From the NCBI RefSeq assembly GCF_018860705.1, contig NZ_JAHKQA010000039.1, forward strand, positions 1 through 64,000: 64,000 nt of DNA, in the 5' to 3' direction. This document shows, piece after piece, positions 25,791-34,578 of the stretch. Source of the DNA: Citreicella sp. C3M06. GTDB taxonomy: Bacteria > Pseudomonadota > Alphaproteobacteria > Rhodobacterales > Rhodobacteraceae. A model generated the notes under the pieces. That model did not search any database. It saw nothing but the letters and a program-made list of their open reading frames with translations, and had not been told where the DNA came from. Made by a program: the position numbers and the translations under genes. The number at the start of each line of letters is the position of its first letter. Within the stretch, counting starts at the first letter, position 1.

Positions 25791-26905
25791 GCCTTGATTT
25801 CCTTGCGAAGGCCGGTGGCCGCGTCAAAGCAATGCAGCCGCGCCGCCTGAGCGCCAAAGCGCATCTTGGTTCCCTGCGGTGGCAAGGACGCAGTGCCTTC
25901 GGTCACGGCCAGCAGTTCGGCTCCTGCGTCGGTGCGCAGTCGCAGCAGGGTTTCCTCGCCGTGGAAGGCAGCATTTGTCAAAGTTGCAAGCAGCGCGCCG
26001 TTTGGATCGGCCTGCAACGCTTCGGGGCGGATCCCGATGTCATCCTGCATCCCGCGCGGGTGAAACGAGGCAGCCTCAACACCGGGCGGCAGGATGTTCA
26101 TCCGGTGGGCGCCGATAAAGCGGGCGACCTCGCGGTTGGCAGGCCTGTGGTAGATGTCCGCCGCCGAGGCGCATTGCGCCACGCGGCCTGCGATCATCAC
26201 CACGATCCGGTCGGCCATCGACAGCGCATCCGTCTGATCGTGGGTGACCAGCAAAAAGGCGTGGCCGGTGCGGCGATGCAAGTCGCGGATTTCTTCGCGG
26301 GTGCTGTGGCGCAGGGCGGTGTCGAGGTTCGACAGCGGCTCGTCCAGCAAAAAGGCCGACGGATCGCGCACCAACGCGCGCGCCAATGCAACGCGCTGTT
26401 GCTGGCCGCCGGATAGCTGGCCTGGCCTGCGCTCTAGCAGGCCGTCCAGCCGCAGCATCTGCGCGACGCTTTGGGTGCGGGCGTTGATCTCGGACTCGGC
26501 TTTGCGAACCTGCCCACTCAGCAGGCCCGCACCGGGCAGTCGCGCGGCGGCGCTGAGGCGCGTTTGACGCAACGGCGTTGCAATGTTCTGCCGAACGCTC
26601 AGATGCGGATACAGCGCATAGCTTTGGAACATCAGCGCAATGTTGCGTGCAGCGGGGCGCAGGTCGGTCACGTCGACGCCATCCATCAAGACCTTGCCGC
26701 TGCTGGGCCGTTCCAGCCCCGCCAGCATCCGCAGGGTTGTGGATTTTCCCGACCCGGACGCGCCCAGCAGGGCCACAAACTCACCGGCGAAAAGATCCAG
26801 CGAAAAATCCGACACGACCGTGGTGTCGCCAAAGCGCTTGGAGACGTTGCAGAGCGACAAGGCAGGCTTATCCGCGCGGGGTCGACAGTGTAAGATTTCG
26901 GTCAT
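25787..26905 (-). CDS. Sugar ABC transporter ATPase (MalK/UgpC type)
   Basis: A 372-residue ATPase. Walker A GASGSGKST near residue 50, signature [15 protein letters not shown] near residue 165, Walker B SAFLLDEPLSNLD near 187, and a C-terminal TOBE-type regulatory domain from about residue 265. Between the Q-loop (MFQSYALYPHL) and the signature there is an extra stretch of about 20 residues (around residues 120-142, rich in Leu, Ala and Gly) that most MalK/UgpC proteins lack. It follows the LOG-like gene with one base between stop and start. Confidence 0.92.
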   Translation of the reverse strand: MTEILHCRPRADKPALSLCNVSKRFGDTTVVSDFSLDLFAGEFVALLGASGSGKSTTLRMLAGLERPSSGKVLMDGVDVTDLRPAARNIALMFQSYALYPHLSVRQNIATPLRQTRLSAAARLPGAGLLSGQVRKAESEINARTQSVAQMLRLDGLLERRPGQLSGGQQQRVALARALVRDPSAFLLDEPLSNLDTALRHSTREEIRDLHRRTGHAFLLVTHDQTDALSMADRIVVMIAGRVAQCASAADIYHRPANREVARFIGAHRMNILPPGVEAASFHPRGMQDDIGIRPEALQADPNGALLATLTNAAFHGEETLLRLRTDAGAELLAVTEGTASLPPQGTKMRFGAQAARLHCFDAATGLRKEIKA

Positions 26906-26906
26906 T

Positions 26907-27563
26907 TCAATCGGCCGCGATCATCGGCAAATCGGCCAGCAGGCGGGCCAGCGTGGCCTCGACGGCGGCTGCGGCGTCGGCGGTGTGATACACACCATCC
27001 AACTGCGCGGCCCCGGCCACGCCAACCACGGGTTTGTCGAAATGCAGGCCATAGGCAACCTCGGTCAGGGTGCCTGGCGAATTGCCCACGGCCACCAGCA
27101 CCCGCGCCGCACGCACTATGATGATGTTGCGCACCTCGTTCAGCCCGGTGGTCAGCGGCACCGCGACATAGGGGTTGGCCTCTTGTGGATCGATGCCGGG
27201 CAGAATGCCGATTGGCAGCCCGCCTGCATCAAGCGCGCCCTTGCAGGCGGCCTCCATCACGCCACCGCGGCCACCGCAGATCACCGTCAGGCCCAAGGCA
27301 CCAAAGGCTGCGCCAACGGCCTCGGCAGCTTCGATCTGCGCGGCTGTGGCATTGCGAGGGCCAATGATGCCGACAACCAATTGCTGCAATGGGCGGGTGC
27401 GGGCCAGAGCTGTAAGAACCTCAAACGCGGTGACAGGGGTGGTATCCTCGGCGTTTTTCGGGAGCGCCGCGCCCTTGGCGCGCCACGCCCATTGACTGCC
27501 GCTAAGCTCATTCTGACCTAGAAAAAACCGACCATCTTCGCTGCGGGAGAAGCTTTCTTGCAT
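26907..27563 (-). CDS. LOG-like / TIGR00725-type Rossmann-fold protein
   Basis: A 218-residue protein related to the lysine-decarboxylase-like (LOG) fold. VVGIIGPRNATAAQI opens the fold near residue 60, and VICGGRGGVMEAACKGA near residue 98 is the first family motif. The second, usually a PGGxGTxxE phosphoribohydrolase motif, is altered to GNSPGTLTEVAYGL, keeping GT and E. About 50 residues before the fold match nothing I recognise. The start at 27563 (GAAGG before ATG) is chosen over 27599 because the putative DeoR operator begins at 27582. Leading a sugar importer operon, it may act on a ribosylated or nucleotide-like substrate; function not known. Confidence 0.78.
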   Translation of the reverse strand: MQESFSRSEDGRFFLGQNELSGSQWAWRAKGAALPKNAEDTTPVTAFEVLTALARTRPLQQLVVGIIGPRNATAAQIEAAEAVGAAFGALGLTVICGGRGGVMEAACKGALDAGGLPIGILPGIDPQEANPYVAVPLTTGLNEVRNIIIVRAARVLVAVGNSPGTLTEVAYGLHFDKPVVGVAGAAQLDGVYHTADAAAAVEATLARLLADLPMIAAD

Positions 27564-27581
27564 TGCGGCGTGCCTTCGTTC

Positions 27582-27620
27582 GTGTAAACTTTCTTCCACC
27601 TGATGGATGATAATTTACAC
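27582..27620. promoter_or_regulatory. Candidate DeoR operator pair
   Basis: GTGTAAA at 27582-27588 and its exact inverse TTTACAC at 27614-27620 are 32 bp apart centre to centre, about three helical turns, between the two divergent genes. This is the only AT-rich stretch nearby. DeoR/GlpR proteins bind such spaced inverted sites, so it likely controls both directions. Confidence 0.55.
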
Positions 27621-27626
27621 AGTTTT

Positions 27627-28358
27627 ATGACAGATACGCAGTCCACCGAAGATTTATCGTCGCGCCAAAGCGTGGTCTTGAGCCGCGTTTTGAGCTCGGG
27701 CTTTGTGACGATTGAGGCACTGGCCGAAGAGTTCGGCGTCTCGGCGCAGACCGTGCGCCGCGACATCATCACGCTGGCCGAAAAAGGGCTGTTGCAGCGC
27801 TTTCACGGTGGCGCTGGACCGGTAGGCCCGGCAGAGGCCGCGCGGCTGGACCACGCGGCCAAGCGCGATGTGGCACGGGTCGAAAAGCAGGTGGTCGGGG
27901 AACGCGCGGCCGCCGCCATCCCGGACGGGGCCAGCATTTTTCTGGACGTGGGCACCACCATCGAATGCTGCGCCGCGCGGTTGGCGCAGCGGGCGGGCTT
28001 TCGGATCTTCACCACCAGCATCCGCACGGCGCTGTTGTTCGACCCCGACGCGCATGAGGTCAACGTCATCGGGGGGCGGATGTCTGGCCGCGATGGCTCC
28101 CTCACCGGAGAGGAGGTGATCCTGCGGCTGCACGACCTCCAGATCGACATCGCGCTGATCGCTTGTTCGGCGGTGGACGATAACGCGAGGGTGATGGACT
28201 TCAACACCTCCAAGATCGCGGTCAAAAAGGCGGCAATGAACGCTGCCGCGGCCTCGTACCTGCTTTGCACGACAAGCAAGTTCGGACGAACGGCCCTTTC
28301 GACGATCGCTCCGATCAGCCGTTTTCAGTTGGTTATTACCGAAGCGGAAACGTCGTAG
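27627..28358 (+). CDS. DeoR/GlpR-family transcriptional regulator
   Basis: A 243-residue regulator. The DeoR helix-turn-helix is at about residues 10-60 (FVTIEALAEEFGVSAQTVRRDI, then LLQRFHGGA), followed by the sugar-phosphate isomerase-like sensor domain with SIFLDVGTTIECCAARL near residue 100 and a C-terminal KFGRTAL segment. Such proteins sense phosphorylated sugars. The start at 27627 is preferred to 27603 because the inverted repeat extends to 27620; neither has a good ribosome site. It is divergent from the sugar importer and almost certainly its regulator. Confidence 0.9.
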   Translation: MTDTQSTEDLSSRQSVVLSRVLSSGFVTIEALAEEFGVSAQTVRRDIITLAEKGLLQRFHGGAGPVGPAEAARLDHAAKRDVARVEKQVVGERAAAAIPDGASIFLDVGTTIECCAARLAQRAGFRIFTTSIRTALLFDPDAHEVNVIGGRMSGRDGSLTGEEVILRLHDLQIDIALIACSAVDDNARVMDFNTSKIAVKKAAMNAAAASYLLCTTSKFGRTALSTIAPISRFQLVITEAETS

Positions 28359-28821
28359 GTCCTAGGCCGCGGATTTCTCCCGCCCTTGCACGCCTTCACT
28401 CCGGCCCGCGAAGGTTTGGCGTAATCAGGCAAGGGCCGCTCTGCGCCGGAGGTGCTGCTCAGAAAATATTCGTCTGATGGTCGATTCTAACCCCGCGCGT
28501 CTGTGCCGATGGGCAGGGTCAGGCCAAACGCCTGCTCGTCGTCTACGGAACCTTGTCCCAGAACGGGCCTTTCGTGGATGCGCTTCGGCGAGGGCGGCGG
28601 TGTAGGTCGCGTGGGTTGAATGCGAGCCGTAATCGGTGATCGCCGCATGTTGGCGCAGGCGGTCAGGTGGCGGGCGGCGCGGCCCTTGCGTTGGCGGGTC
28701 AGGGCAAAACCGATCATCGCGCGCCACAGCGCGATCGGATACGACGTCTCGATTGCCATGCATTATCGCGATGGCGCAACCGGCCCGTCATCGCGAAACA
28801 GCCGGATAATCCCAGCTTCCC
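28359..28821. other. Intergenic debris before the transposase fragment
   Basis: About 460 bases after the DeoR gene. A minus-strand frame at 28487-28759 could be an old insertion-sequence remnant, but no family motif is clear. No gene is supported. Confidence 0.4.
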
Positions 28822-29198
28822 GTGACCCAAAGCGTGGGAGCAGAGCACGACCTGAACCGCGTAGAAGTTTTGAGCCAAGTCGTCCAGGGCTGGATGACAG
28901 CGGGCAATGCGACGACACTTCTGGCGTTGAGCCGCAGTCAGGTGCAGCGCCTGCTGAAGCGCTCCCGAACCGAACGCCCGGCGGCGGTCCGGCACAAGGC
29001 GCGCGGCCGACCGGTCGAACAATTGGATCGTTCCGGCGGTGCGGCCTTTGCCGTGATGCTTGTGAAGGAACAGCCTGCCGACTTTGGGCCGACGCCGGCG
29101 GCCGGGAATCTGGCCGAGGACCATGGCCTCAGGGTATCCCGTGAGAGGCTGCGCAAGCAGCGCCGTACCTCCCATCAGCCGCGCCTGCGCCGGGGATA
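28822..29198 (+). pseudogene. ISNCY-type transposase, N-terminal fragment
   Basis: The frame LNRVEVLSQVVQGWMTAG, then LLALSRSQVQRLLKRSR, KARGRPVEQLDR and ADFGPTPAAGNLAEDHGLRV matches the helix-turn-helix start of ISNCY-family transposases as I remember them. After LRVSRERLRK the similarity ends and the catalytic domain is missing; the rest runs into the end of the hydrolase gene at 29199. No terminal inverted repeats were found. It is a decayed remnant of a transposition event between two catabolic operons. Confidence 0.6.
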
Positions 29199-30014
29199 TT
29201 ATAGCGAGGCCAGAAACCGCTGCAGATAGGGGTCAAACTGATCGGGAACTTCCCAGAATGGGGCGTGGCCGATCCCGGGAAGGCGGTGCACGGTGTCCTC
29301 CCACAGCGTTTCATACGGCAGCGCCGCGATGAAGTCATTGTCGATGAACACGTCATCCTCGCCATTGACGATGGCCAGCGGGCGAGTGCTGTGAATAGCC
29401 GTTGCCTGCTGATCGGCGGCTGCCGGGGCAATGATCCGTGAAAACATCAGTTTCCTTGCGCGCCCGTCCGTACGGGCCACTGCCTTGAGGAGAAACTCCT
29501 CGAACGGAGCGTTGGCGCCACAAGTGGAATGAGCGTAATCCGCCACGTTCTGCTCCGAGAACATTTCCTGCCCAGCAAGGCCCATATGTTCGCTAGGGCG
29601 AAAGCCCGCGTTAAGGGACTCGTCGCTTGGGGCGAAGGGAGGAGAGCCGGTAATCATGAGCCCGGTAAGTGCTTCGCTCCGGGCCAGCATTTCGATCCCG
29701 ATGTGACCGCCAAGCGACCAGCCCAGCACGGCAAAGCGCTGGATGCCGAGCGCCTGCATCACCTCGAGCGCGGTTTCGGCGTAGCCCGGCATCCAATAGG
29801 TGCGTTCGGGGTCGGGCGCGTCTGCACTGTCGCCATGGCCAGGAAGATCCATGGCGATGCAGCGAAACTCCTGCCCGATTGCCCCTTGAACCTGATTGCG
29901 AAACACGCCCTTGCAGGACGAATTCCCATGGATCATCAGAACCGCCGGGCCACTGCCGCCGGTGTCATCCACGGCTATTGTGGCATGGGTCGTATCAATG
30001 CGATGAGTCTGCAA
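29199..30014 (-). CDS. Alpha/beta-hydrolase
   Basis: A 271-residue alpha/beta-fold hydrolase. The nucleophile serine is in VLGWSLGGHIG near residue 100; the catalytic acid is probably in NGEDDVFID near 225 and the histidine in PGIGHAPFW near 252. The oxyanion HG motif is LMIHGNSS near residue 28. The start is read as TTG at 30014, which sits six bases after GAGGAG; upstream codons overlap the permease gene. Last gene of the transporter operon. It could open a ring or cleave an ester or amide of the imported compound. NicD-like amidases share this fold, but identity is not shown. Confidence 0.82.
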   Translation of the reverse strand: MQTHRIDTTHATIAVDDTGGSGPAVLMIHGNSSCKGVFRNQVQGAIGQEFRCIAMDLPGHGDSADAPDPERTYWMPGYAETALEVMQALGIQRFAVLGWSLGGHIGIEMLARSEALTGLMITGSPPFAPSDESLNAGFRPSEHMGLAGQEMFSEQNVADYAHSTCGANAPFEEFLLKAVARTDGRARKLMFSRIIAPAAADQQATAIHSTRPLAIVNGEDDVFIDNDFIAALPYETLWEDTVHRLPGIGHAPFWEVPDQFDPYLQRFLASL

Positions 30015-30024
30015 GACGGTCTCC

Positions 30025-30981
30025 TCAGGATTTGGGGCGCGGCGTGAACAGCCGAGCAAAGATGTCGATGGCGCCTGCGGGAGCAATGCGCAGCACCAGG
30101 ATCATGGCCACCGCGACGACGAGGAACCGCGCTTCCTCAAGGCCGCGGATACCAGCCATGGCTTCGGTCGCAAAGGTCAGCCCGAGCGCGGCGAACACCG
30201 GGCCAAGGATCGACCCCGCCCCGCCAATGAGCACCATCGACAAGATCAGCGTGGCGACCGAGAAGCCGAAGACCTCGGGCGAGGCGACGCGCAGGTAAAT
30301 AGCGTAAAATCCCCCCGCTATGCCGGTGAACACTGCCGAGGCGCAGAGCACCAGCACCCTTTGCCGCGCCACGGAAATGCCCCGCGCGGTGGCATAATCG
30401 GGGTTGTCGCGCAGCGCCCGAAGCGATTTGCCGAAAGGAGAGCGGGCCAGCAGCATCAGCGACGCGACCGAAACGGTCAGCAATCCGAGCGCGATGTAGT
30501 AGTAGCCGAAGCGGAAATCGCGGATGAAGGAGTAGTCACCGAGGCGCAGATAGGGCAGCCGCACGAGTCCCTCCGCCCCTCCGGTTAAGTCGCCTTGGCT
30601 TAGCACCACCTGCATGCAGAGCTGCCCGAAAGCGAAAGTGACGAGCACGACGTAGATACCTTGCAACCTTGCGACTGGCAGCGCGATCAATAGCGCCGCG
30701 AGCGCCGCCGTGACCCCGCCAAGCGGAATGGCGAGCCAGGGCGACAGGTCCAGCGACGTGGTGAGGATCGCCGCCGTGTAGACGCCGATACCAAAGAACG
30801 CGAGGTGACCGAAGTTGAACAGCCCCGCCAGACCAAGGCTCAGGTCCCAGTTCACCGCCACGGTGCCGTAGATAAACGCGATGATGAAGATGTGGCGCGT
30901 GTAACTGTCGGTGACGATCGCCGGAACAAGCGCCAGGATGAAAAGCGCAGCCAGCGCGAAAAGGCTTCTGTTGCGTGTCAT
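30025..30981 (-). CDS. Branched-chain-type ABC permease (LivM family)
   Basis: A 318-residue permease with about eight to nine membrane segments. LAGLFNFGHLAFFGIGVYTAAIL near residue 50 and LRALRDNPDYATARGISVAR near residue 205 are LivM hallmarks. The ATG overlaps the upstream permease stop (ATGA). It belongs to the intact transporter set 30025-34538; a decayed counterpart lies at 37593-38620. Confidence 0.93.
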   Translation of the reverse strand: MTRNRSLFALAALFILALVPAIVTDSYTRHIFIIAFIYGTVAVNWDLSLGLAGLFNFGHLAFFGIGVYTAAILTTSLDLSPWLAIPLGGVTAALAALLIALPVARLQGIYVVLVTFAFGQLCMQVVLSQGDLTGGAEGLVRLPYLRLGDYSFIRDFRFGYYYIALGLLTVSVASLMLLARSPFGKSLRALRDNPDYATARGISVARQRVLVLCASAVFTGIAGGFYAIYLRVASPEVFGFSVATLILSMVLIGGAGSILGPVFAALGLTFATEAMAGIRGLEEARFLVVAVAMILVLRIAPAGAIDIFARLFTPRPKS

Positions 30982-31847
30982 GTGGCTTTCCCGAAAAGTC
31001 CGTTGGGTCGGAAGACAAGGACAAGGATCAGCGCCACGAACAGCACCGAGGGGGTCCAGTAAAGGCCAAGCCAAAGCACCAGCAGCGCCTCGAGCAGCCC
31101 GATGACATAGGCCGCGCCCGCCGTCGCGCCAAGGCTGCCAAGCCCGCCAAAGATCACGACGATCATCGCATTGACCAACGGATCGGCCCCGAGGCCAGGC
31201 GTCACAAAGCGGATCGAGCCCAGCAGAACGCCGGTCAGCCCCGCCAGCGCCGCCGACAGCCCAAAGGCCAGGCTGAAGGTCCGCGGCACATCAATACCGA
31301 TGAGCGCCGCCGAACCGGGGTTTTGCCCCACGGCCCTTAGCGAGCGGCCGCTGCGGGTGCGCCCGGTGTACCACCACAGTGCCATCAGCACCGCAGGCGC
31401 CAACACGATGATCAGCGCCTCATGCGCCGACACCGGCGCGCCAAGTAGGCTCACCTGTCCGTCAAGCGTGCGCGGGAGCTGCTTCAACCGTGGCCCCCAG
31501 ATCATCGAAATGCCGCGTTCCAATATGGTCGAGGCCGCCAGAGTCGTCATTACGGTGATCAGCATCATGTTGCGGTTGCCGTAAAACGGGCGGACCAGCA
31601 GAAGCTCGATCAGCACCCCTGCGATGACGGCAGCGCCGACGCCGGCGACAAACCCCATCACAAGGCCGAGGCCAAACTGTTCGGACACGGTCCAGGCGAT
31701 GTAGGCGCTCAACGTCATCAGCGCGCCATGGGCGAAGTTGAACACGCCGAGAGTTGTCCAGATCAGGCTGAGCCCCGAGGCCATCAGCGCATAGAGCGAA
31801 CCTAGCAAAAGGCCCGACACCAGCGTGGGAATGAGTACGCCATCCAT
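30978..31847 (-). CDS. Branched-chain-type ABC permease (LivH family)
   Basis: A 289-residue permease with about eight membrane segments. GSLYALMASGLSLIWTTLGVFNFAHGALM at the N-terminus and LRAVGQNPGSAALIGIDVPR near residue 175 are typical of LivH; GGLGSLGATAGAAYVIGLLEA near residue 235 is the C-terminal signature. It is coupled to the ATPase gene upstream by a one-base overlap. Confidence 0.93.
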   Translation of the reverse strand: MDGVLIPTLVSGLLLGSLYALMASGLSLIWTTLGVFNFAHGALMTLSAYIAWTVSEQFGLGLVMGFVAGVGAAVIAGVLIELLLVRPFYGNRNMMLITVMTTLAASTILERGISMIWGPRLKQLPRTLDGQVSLLGAPVSAHEALIIVLAPAVLMALWWYTGRTRSGRSLRAVGQNPGSAALIGIDVPRTFSLAFGLSAALAGLTGVLLGSIRFVTPGLGADPLVNAMIVVIFGGLGSLGATAGAAYVIGLLEALLVLWLGLYWTPSVLFVALILVLVFRPNGLFGKAT

Positions 31848-32569
31848 CAGTGCGCCTGCTCTCCGAAATACATTTCCATGATCTCCTTGTGGTCGGGAGC
31901 GTCGGCGCGGTTGATCATTCGTGCGATCTCGCCCTGCTCCACGAGATAGAGTCGGCTCGAGAGCGCCAGAAGGAATTCGACGTCCTGTTCGACCACGATC
32001 AGCGGCACCCCTTTGCGGGCAATCTCGGCAATCGCCTCGCGCAGCTCACCCTTGAGGCGCGGCGATAGGCCCAGCGTTGGCTCGTCAAGGATCAGAAGCC
32101 GCGGGTTGCACATGAGGGCGCAGCCGATGGACAGCATCTGCCGCTCGCCTCCCGACAGGGTTCGTGCCCTTTGGCGTTTGCGTTCCGCAAGGCGCGGGAA
32201 CAGCGCTTGCACCTCTTCGAGCCGAGTCTGCCAGCCGGACCGGGCGCGCGTGTTGAAGGCGGCAAGCTCCAGCGTCTCCTGCACGCCCATGTCGCCAAAG
32301 AGCGTGTTGCCCTGTTGCGCCTGCACAAGGCCCGCCGCCACGATGGCGGAAGGTTTCGCGCCGGTAATGTCTTGCCCGTCAAAGCGCACGCAGCCCGCCG
32401 TGGGCTTCAATAGCCCTGACACGGCGTGCAGCAATGTCGTCTTGCCGTGGCCGTTGGGCCCAAACAGACCGATGGCCTCGCCCGCGTCCAGATGCAGGTC
32501 GATCCCGTGCAGAACAGGCACGGTGGCATAGCCTGCGCGCAGGCCGGTAATGTCGAGAAGCCTCGTCAT
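31847..32569 (-). CDS. Branched-chain-type ABC ATPase (LivF family)
   Basis: A 240-residue ATPase. Walker A GPNGHGKTT near residue 35 (His in place of the usual Ala), signature LSGGERQMLSIGCAL near residue 138, Walker B RLLILDEPTLGLSP near 160, and a H-loop-region VEQDVEFLL where glutamine replaces the usual histidine context, as is common in LivF. Start overlaps the LivG stop by four bases. Confidence 0.92.
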   Translation of the reverse strand: MTRLLDITGLRAGYATVPVLHGIDLHLDAGEAIGLFGPNGHGKTTLLHAVSGLLKPTAGCVRFDGQDITGAKPSAIVAAGLVQAQQGNTLFGDMGVQETLELAAFNTRARSGWQTRLEEVQALFPRLAERKRQRARTLSGGERQMLSIGCALMCNPRLLILDEPTLGLSPRLKGELREAIAEIARKGVPLIVVEQDVEFLLALSSRLYLVEQGEIARMINRADAPDHKEIMEMYFGEQAH

Positions 32570-33300
32570 GCGGCGGCACTCCCCAGATAGGCCTCGATCA
32601 CGCGCTCGTCGCGGATGACTTCCTGAGGGGCGCCTTCGGTCAGCACGCTGCCTTGATTGAGCACCAGCAGCCGCTGGCTCACCGACAGCAGCAGGCCGAG
32701 AACGTGTTCAATAATAAGAATTGTGACACCCGAGCGGTTGACCCGCATCAGCAGCTCGTCAAGCGCCGCGATCTCAGGGCGGGTCAGGCCCGAAGCTGGT
32801 TCATCCAGCATCAGGATCGCCGGTTTCGATACCAGCGCCGATGCGATCATCAGCTGTTTCTTGCCGTAGACCGACAGGTCGGCCGTGGCCATGTCGCGCC
32901 GCGAGAGCTCGAACCCCACGAGGTCGAGCGCCTCTTCGCTGGCCTGTTCCAGCACCTTCCCGCCAAGGCCCGCGCCATAATGCCCCCCCAGTGCGACGGT
33001 TTCACGCGCGCTAAGGTCAGGGAACTCTGCATCTTTCTGGAAGGTGCGCGATAGGCCCGCCCGGAAGATCTTGTGCGGAGGGATGCCGTCGATGCGCACA
33101 CCGTCAAAGCGGATCTCTCCTCCGGACGGGCCGAAGGGGATTCCGGTGATGCAATTGAACAGCGTGCTCTTGCCGGAACCGTTGGGCCCGGCGACGCCGA
33201 AGACCTCGCCGCGATTGACGGTGAAGGTCACGTCGTTGACCGCCGTCAGCCCGCCGAAGGTCTTGGTGACGCCCCTGAGTTCGATTATCGGTTCCGGCAT
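32566..33300 (-). CDS. Branched-chain-type ABC ATPase (LivG family)
   Basis: A 244-residue ATPase. Walker A GPNGSGKST near residue 37, Walker B ILMLDEPASGL near residue 165, H-loop LIIEHVLGLLLSV near 195. The signature motif, normally LSYGQQR in LivG, reads LSVYGKKQLM, an unusual form. It follows the binding-protein gene by five bases. Confidence 0.92.
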   Translation of the reverse strand: MPEPIIELRGVTKTFGGLTAVNDVTFTVNRGEVFGVAGPNGSGKSTLFNCITGIPFGPSGGEIRFDGVRIDGIPPHKIFRAGLSRTFQKDAEFPDLSARETVALGGHYGAGLGGKVLEQASEEALDLVGFELSRRDMATADLSVYGKKQLMIASALVSKPAILMLDEPASGLTRPEIAALDELLMRVNRSGVTILIIEHVLGLLLSVSQRLLVLNQGSVLTEGAPQEVIRDERVIEAYLGSAAA

Positions 33301-33305
33301 GACGC

Positions 33306-34538
33306 TTAGTCCATCCAGTGCGGAGTGACGAAGGCGCCGTCGGCATAGGCGTCGGGCGAGAACAGCACGCGGGTTCCATCCTGAATTTGGTAGAACTGCA
33401 GCGGAATGTTCTCGGGGCCCTGCACCGCGAGGTGAGTGGCGGGGTCGAACTCGAGCTTGCCCACGGCTGTGTCAGAAGAGGACGCGCCGATCCACTCGCC
33501 AATGGCAACGCGGTCGACCGGATCGCCCACGGCTTCGAGCCCGGCGGCATACAGCATGACCTCTTCATACAGCATCGGACCGTAGACGCCCGGGGTGGTG
33601 TCATAGGCGGCCTCGTAGTCGCCCACGACCTTGGCCGCACGTTCGGACGCGCTGGCAGGCAACGTCCCGCCCAGCATGTTGTAAAGCACTCCCGAAGATT
33701 TCTCTGCCGTCAGGTCAAGGAACTCCGGAACCGAAGGCGCGTACTGGATGAACACGAGGCTATCGGTGGGTTGCTCCATAAACTGAGACATGAAGGCTGC
33801 GGCATTGCCCGACAGGTAGTCGGTGTTGATCACCACGGTCGGCGGGTTCTGCCGCACCTGCGCGAGGAAACCGCGCCAATCGCCAACTTCGCCGAAGGGA
33901 ACGAGGTCGTTCACGGTGATCTCCCACCCCGCGCCCTCAAAGCTTTCCACGAGGCCTTCCGCGATGGTCTTGGAATAAGGGTTGTCGGAAGAGATCAGCG
34001 CTAGCGTTTTCTCTTCGCGGGGCACCGAACCCTCTGCCATCAGCTGTTCGATCACCGGCAAAACGCCGGTGTTGTATGCGTCGAAGGACGGGCTGAAGGA
34101 CCACACAGTCGGGAAGGCATCGGGATCTTCGGTAATGATCTCGGCAGTCTGCGCGGAGTTTGCGGAGACGAGGTAGATCATCTCCATTTCGGCCATCATG
34201 TCGATCTCGAAGTTTGACCCCGAGGCGTAGCCGGTCACGATGGCGCCCATGTCTCGGTCGCCCAGCAGTCGTTCGGTGGCGGTGGCGACGGAGGCCGCGC
34301 TCTGGTCGGCAGCATCGCCAACCACGAGCTCAAACGTATACTCTCCGATACCGCCTGCGGCATTGAGCTGATCGATGGCTAGCTGCGCGCCGTTCACCAT
34401 CTCTTGGCCGTCGGCGGCGGCGGGGCCAGACACCGGGGCGAGAACGCCGATCTTGACCACCTCGGCGGCGGCGAGGCCGGGCAGGATGGTTGCCGCAACC
34501 AGCGAGGTCGCGGCAAGGAAGTGTCTTCTCTTCAGCAT
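33306..34538 (-). CDS. Branched-chain-type ABC solute-binding protein
   Basis: A 410-residue periplasmic receptor of the Leu/Ile/Val-binding-like (Periplasmic_BP_6) family. Signal peptide about residues 1-25 (MLKRRHFLAATSL...GLAAA). KIGVLAPVSGPAAADGQEMVNGAQLAIDQLN is the typical first lobe. GGAG precedes the ATG. Members bind amino acids, amides, urea or aromatic acids; surrounding amidohydrolases suggest an N-containing ligand. It is the first transporter gene after the M20 peptidase gene. Confidence 0.92.
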   Translation of the reverse strand: MLKRRHFLAATSLVAATILPGLAAAEVVKIGVLAPVSGPAAADGQEMVNGAQLAIDQLNAAGGIGEYTFELVVGDAADQSAASVATATERLLGDRDMGAIVTGYASGSNFEIDMMAEMEMIYLVSANSAQTAEIITEDPDAFPTVWSFSPSFDAYNTGVLPVIEQLMAEGSVPREEKTLALISSDNPYSKTIAEGLVESFEGAGWEITVNDLVPFGEVGDWRGFLAQVRQNPPTVVINTDYLSGNAAAFMSQFMEQPTDSLVFIQYAPSVPEFLDLTAEKSSGVLYNMLGGTLPASASERAAKVVGDYEAAYDTTPGVYGPMLYEEVMLYAAGLEAVGDPVDRVAIGEWIGASSSDTAVGKLEFDPATHLAVQGPENIPLQFYQIQDGTRVLFSPDAYADGAFVTPHWMD

Positions 34539-34578
34539 GGGGGTCTCCGAGTTGGATGTTGCTTTTTGTTATTAGGGC

